Position numbers and translations under genes: made by a program | The notes under the pieces: generated by a model | Told to the model about the DNA's origin: nothing | Databases searched by the model: none | The model's input: the letters and a program-made list of their open reading frames with translations, nothing else | Shown here: piece after piece, positions 63,083 through 64,000 of the stretch | Position numbering within the stretch: the first letter of the stretch is position 1 | Layout: each line of letters begins with the position of its first letter | DNA from: Kluyvera genomosp. 3 | Lineage (GTDB): Bacteria; Pseudomonadota; Gammaproteobacteria; Enterobacterales; Enterobacteriaceae | Assembly: GCA_002211745.1 (NCBI GenBank) | Contig: CP022114.1 | Location: 4,744,645-4,808,644 of the forward strand | Direction: 5' to 3' | Length of the DNA stretch: 64,000 nt

Positions 63083-64000
63083 ATGATAATCAAACCAAAA
63101 ATTCGTGGATTCATCTGTACAACGACCCATCCGACTGGCTGTAAAGTCAACGTGGAAAAACAGATCGAATATGTGAAGAAAAACGGGAAAATCGCTAACG
63201 GCCCTTCCCGCGTGCTGGTGATCGGTGCTTCCACCGGTTACGGCCTGGCTTCCAGAATTTCCGCCGCATTTGGTAGCGGTGCCGCCACTATCGGCGTATT
63301 TTTCGAAAAACCGGGCACGGAAACCAAACCGGGTTCCGCGGGCTGGTATAACTCTGCCGCCTTCGATGAGGCCGCAAAACGCGAAGGTCTGTATTCCAAA
63401 AGCATCAACGGCGACGCGTTCTCCGATGAATGCCGCGACGCAGTCATCAAACTGATCAAAGAAGACCTGGGTCAGATTGATTTAGTGGTTTACTCACTGG
63501 CCTCTCCAGTGCGTAAAATGCCAAAAACCGGTGAAATCGTTCGTTCTGCGCTGAAGCCAATCGGCGAGGTTTATACCTCTAAAGCGATTGATACCAACAA
63601 AGATCAGATCATCACCGCCAGCATTGAGCCGGCCACCGAAGAAGAAGTTAAGAACACCGTTACCGTTATGGGCGGCGAAGACTGGGAACTGTGGATGGGC
63701 GCGCTGAGCGAAGCAGGCGTGCTGGCCGAAGGCGTGAAAACCGTGGCCTACTCCTACATCGGTACTGACCTGACCTGGCCAATCTACTGGCACGGCGCGC
63801 TGGGCAAAGCGAAAGAAGACCTCGATCGCGCGGCAGGTGAACTGCGTAACCAGCTGGCTCCGCTGCACGGCTCCGCGAACGTTGCCGTACTGAAATCCGT
63901 TATCACCCAGGCCTCTTCTGCTATTCCGGTGATGCCGCTGTACATTTCCATGGTCTTCAAGCTGATGAAAGAACAGGGGATTCACGAAGGTTGTATCGAG
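63083..64000 (+). CDS. fabV: Enoyl-ACP reductase FabV, 5' part
   Basis: NADH-dependent trans-2-enoyl-ACP/CoA reductase of the FabV class. 306 codons are visible without a break; the gene continues beyond the window (family length about 400). NAD motif [15 protein letters not shown] near residue 43, and the Y-x8-K catalytic pair in [12 protein letters not shown] near residue 235. FabV is much less sensitive to triclosan than FabI. E. coli has no FabV, but several other enterobacteria do. Confidence 0.96.
   Translation, partial: MIIKPKIRGFICTTTHPTGCKVNVEKQIEYVKKNGKIANGPSRVLVIGASTGYGLASRISAAFGSGAATIGVFFEKPGTETKPGSAGWYNSAAFDEAAKREGLYSKSINGDAFSDECRDAVIKLIKEDLGQIDLVVYSLASPVRKMPKTGEIVRSALKPIGEVYTSKAIDTNKDQIITASIEPATEEEVKNTVTVMGGEDWELWMGALSEAGVLAEGVKTVAYSYIGTDLTWPIYWHGALGKAKEDLDRAAGELRNQLAPLHGSANVAVLKSVITQASSAIPVMPLYISMVFKLMKEQGIHEGCIE

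Overview
The window is a piece of an enterobacterial chromosome (Enterobacteriaceae; Enterobacter, Lelliottia, Leclercia, Kosakonia or Citrobacter-like, genus not decidable by eye). The reasons are near-E. coli protein sequences in the E. coli gene order from the metE region to ilvC, an ERIC element, REP-type palindromes, the sRNA GlmZ, and a FabV-type enoyl reductase. GC content looks moderately high, with AT-rich islands upstream of aslA and of the transporter gene at 55.3 kb.

Layout: ysgA 3' end, a decayed beta-glucoside PTS remnant and a 6-phospho-beta-glucosidase (1-2.1 kb); metE/metR with bioP, yigL, pldB, rhtB, an inserted Rpn-family nuclease, rhtC, recQ, pldA, yigI, rarD and corA (2.2-16.1 kb); uvrD and the yigB-xerC-yigA-dapF-lptM run (16.5-22.2 kb); cyaY, cyaA and the haem operon hemCDXY (22.3-29.8 kb); glmZ, the sulfatase pair aslA/aslB and a four-tRNA operon (29.8-33.9 kb); yifK (34-35.4 kb); the whole enterobacterial common antigen (ECA) operon wecA to wecG on the minus strand (35.6-47.7 kb), in which rffH is reduced to a 31-codon stub; rho and trxA, then rhlB-gppA divergently, and rep (48-54.8 kb); an accessory sugar transporter plus GH51 arabinofuranosidase (55.3-58.2 kb); ppiC, ilvC/ilvY, a DhaK-DhaL-like kinase pair and the 5' part of fabV (58.2-64 kb).

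The dominant property of this sequence is damage of one kind. By my reading about 39 of the roughly 55 protein genes carry one or more single-base deletions, about 80 in all and mostly within runs of G or C. Putting the missing bases back restores the expected family length in nearly every gene. Essential genes (dapF, hemC, hemD, rho, wecB) are hit as often as dispensable ones, a tRNA-Leu gene is also short by two bases, and I found no insertions. I therefore read these as sequencing or consensus errors and annotate the genes as full-length CDS spans, noting where each frame breaks.

Most of the content is housekeeping: methionine synthesis, phospholipid turnover, DNA repair and helicases, cAMP, haem, ECA, transcription termination, RNA decay, stringent response and branched-chain amino acids. 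I did not find a convincing undescribed system. The items most worth a second look are the rffH stub, the ERIC element inside the uvrD leader, a corA leader hairpin holding the start codon of a 17-codon ORF, the loss of the rhoL reading frame, the accessory inserts, and the error pattern itself.
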